DNA of 22,030 nt, taken from positions 1 through 22,030 of IMG/VR virus record IMGVR_UViG_3300027704_000189; one strand, written 5' to 3'. The notes beneath the pieces were generated by a model. It was not told where the DNA came from and did not search any database. It saw only the letters and a program-made list of their open reading frames with translations. The DNA is from a virus. This document shows, piece after piece, positions 21,100-22,030 of the stretch. Position 1 is the stretch's first letter; each line of letters opens with the position of its first letter. The position numbers and the translations under genes were made by a program.

Positions 21100-22030
21100 A
21101 TGTCGGATGATAATTTTTTAGTTAACCTTTCAGAAGACAGCTTTGAAGTAACTTTTGGAGAAGATACTTTTGGAGTTGAGCTTTCAGAAGACAGCTTTGA
21201 GGTAAATTTTTCAGAAGCTGGAATACAAGGCCCAATAGGCCTGCAAGGTGACATTGGTCTTCAAGGCGACGTTGGCCTTCAAGGTGACATTGGCCTTCAA
21301 GGCCTCCAAGGTGACATTGGCCTTCAAGGCTTAATTGGTCTTCAAGGTGACATTGGCCTTCAAGGTGCTATTGGTCTTCAAGGTGACATTGGACTTCAAG
21401 GACTCCAAGGCGACATAGGTCTTCAAGGCTTAATTGGTCTTCAAGGCGACGTTGGTCTTCAAGGTGACATTGGCCTTCAAGGTCTCCAAGGCGACATAGG
21501 TCTTCAAGGCTTAATTGGTCTTCAAGGCGACGTTGGCCTTCAAGGTGACATTGGCCTTCAAGGTCTCCAAGGCGACATAGGTCTTCAAGGCTTAATTGGT
21601 CTTCAAGGCGACGTTGGCCTTCAAGGTGACATTGGCCTTCAAGGTGACATTGGCCTTCAAGGACTCCAAGGTGACATTGGCCTTCAAGGTGCTATTGGCC
21701 TCCAAGGTGACATTGGCCTTCAAGGTGACATTGGCCTTCAAGGTCTCCAAGGCGACATTGGCCTTCAAGGTGCTATTGGTCTTCAAGGTGACATTGGCCT
21801 TCAAGGTGCTATTGGTCTTCAAGGTGACATTGGCCTTCAAGGCCTCCAAGGCGACATAGGTCTTCAAGGCTTAATTGGTCTTCAAGGTGACATTGGCCTT
21901 CAAGGCCTCCAAGGCGACATAGGTCTTCAAGGCTTAATTGGTCTTCAAGGCGACGTTGGCCTTCAAGGTGACATTGGCCTTCAAGGTCTCCAAGGCGACA
22001 TAGGTCTTCAAGGCTTAATTGGTCTTCAAG
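21100..22030 (+). CDS. Collagen-like fibre protein, 3' end beyond the window
   Basis: This frame starts at ATG 21100 (AAGGGG at 21088-21093, 6 nt upstream) and stays open to the last base, giving at least 310 residues. Residues 1-40 form an acidic N-terminal segment in which LSEDSFEV occurs twice, 18 residues apart. From residue 41 the protein is pure Gly-X-Y: 90 consecutive triplets to the window end without one break. Almost all are GLQ alternating with GDI, GDV, GLI or GAI, and only one Pro (GPI) and no Lys are visible. Gly at every third residue indicates a trimeric collagen-like rod, as in many phage fibres, though triple helices usually need more Pro. Two oxygenase-like genes lie upstream. 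The receptor-binding end should lie beyond the window. Confidence 0.9.
   Translation, partial: MSDDNFLVNLSEDSFEVTFGEDTFGVELSEDSFEVNFSEAGIQGPIGLQGDIGLQGDVGLQGDIGLQGLQGDIGLQGLIGLQGDIGLQGAIGLQGDIGLQGLQGDIGLQGLIGLQGDVGLQGDIGLQGLQGDIGLQGLIGLQGDVGLQGDIGLQGLQGDIGLQGLIGLQGDVGLQGDIGLQGDIGLQGLQGDIGLQGAIGLQGDIGLQGDIGLQGLQGDIGLQGAIGLQGDIGLQGAIGLQGDIGLQGLQGDIGLQGLIGLQGDIGLQGLQGDIGLQGLIGLQGDVGLQGDIGLQGLQGDIGLQGLIGLQ
21127..21200 (+). repeat. Direct repeat in the N-terminal coding region of the collagen-like gene
   Basis: The 20-mer CTTTCAGAAGACAGCTTTGA occurs at 21127-21146 and again at 21181-21200, a spacing of 54 bp (18 codons), in frame. It encodes the duplicated LSEDSFE segment. Confidence 0.9.
21220..22030 (+). 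repeat. Tandem 9/18-bp coding repeats with blocks of 63, 81 and 99 bp
   Basis: The 9-bp triplet unit (Gly-X-Y) is repeated 90 times in exact register to the window edge. A double GLQ-GLQ marks block borders at 21400, 21481, 21562, 21661, 21742, 21841, 21904 and 21985, so block lengths are 81, 81, 99, 81, 99, 63 and 81 bp. All are odd multiples of 9 bp. Three neighbouring blocks (21400-21642) are nearly identical, pointing to recent unequal recombination or slippage. Assembly across this region should be treated with care. Confidence 0.95.

Noticed and set aside
21592-21867. Open frames on both strands inside the collagen-like repeat (one on the - strand at 21592-21867, one on the + strand at 21596-21859)
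   Set aside because: They exist only because a 9-bp repeat leaves all frames periodically open. They have no ribosome binding site and lie within the in-frame Gly-X-Y gene that runs through the whole stretch.
21220-22030. CRISPR-like repeat array
   Set aside because: The repeats are contiguous 9-bp coding units without spacers and translate as unbroken Gly-X-Y.

Overview
The window is the structural half of a tailed-phage genome, or of a prophage. All genes are on the + strand. It reads in the standard order: DNA packaging, head, head-tail connection, tail tube, tape measure, tail tip, then adsorption fibres. The HK97-type terminase, portal, S78 protease and cleaved capsid protein, a 731-residue tape measure and the absence of any sheath gene point to a siphovirus. 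Lambda-type features (a G/GT-like frameshift and a J-like tail-tip protein) and the base composition (mid-40s % G+C by eye) suggest a gammaproteobacterial host, possibly aquatic. Nothing in the window identifies the host. No integrase, lysis, replication, tRNA or CRISPR genes are visible.

Layout. 48-2952: probable small terminase, three small unknown genes (one a membrane protein, one Lys/Ala-rich, one with a duplicated SNxDAIF motif) and the large terminase. 2965-6275: portal, a 54-codon gene bridging portal and protease, S78 prohead protease, and major capsid protein with an N-terminal delta domain. 6294-6332: a UUCG hairpin. 6343-8105: head-tail connector, head closure, tail terminator and major tail protein, joined mostly by ATGA overlaps. 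8119-8151: a strong terminator-like hairpin. 8183-12384: small unknown gene, tail assembly chaperones joined by a -1 slippery site (GGGAAAA), a displaced HK97 gp10-like protein, tape measure and a minor tail (distal-tail-like) protein. 12381-16244: a 1287-residue J-like tail tip protein with an Fn3 domain. 16253-16302: a third terminator-like hairpin.

16349-22030 is a separate adsorption cassette. It holds a 765-residue fibre with IG-rich head repeats interrupted by a carbohydrate-binding-like domain, a fibre assembly chaperone, two tandem paralogous 2-oxoglutarate/Fe(II) dioxygenase-like proteins (DUF6445-like), a beta-rich baseplate-like protein, and the start of a collagen-like protein. 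The collagen-like gene shows 90 unbroken Gly-X-Y triplets before it runs off the window.

The most unusual parts are the pairing of two putative protein hydroxylases with an almost proline-free collagen-like protein built of alternating GLQ and GDI-type triplets; a possible nested translation start inside the capsid gene exactly where the delta domain ends; and the shared tandem-stop-plus-hairpin ends of the two most abundant virion genes.
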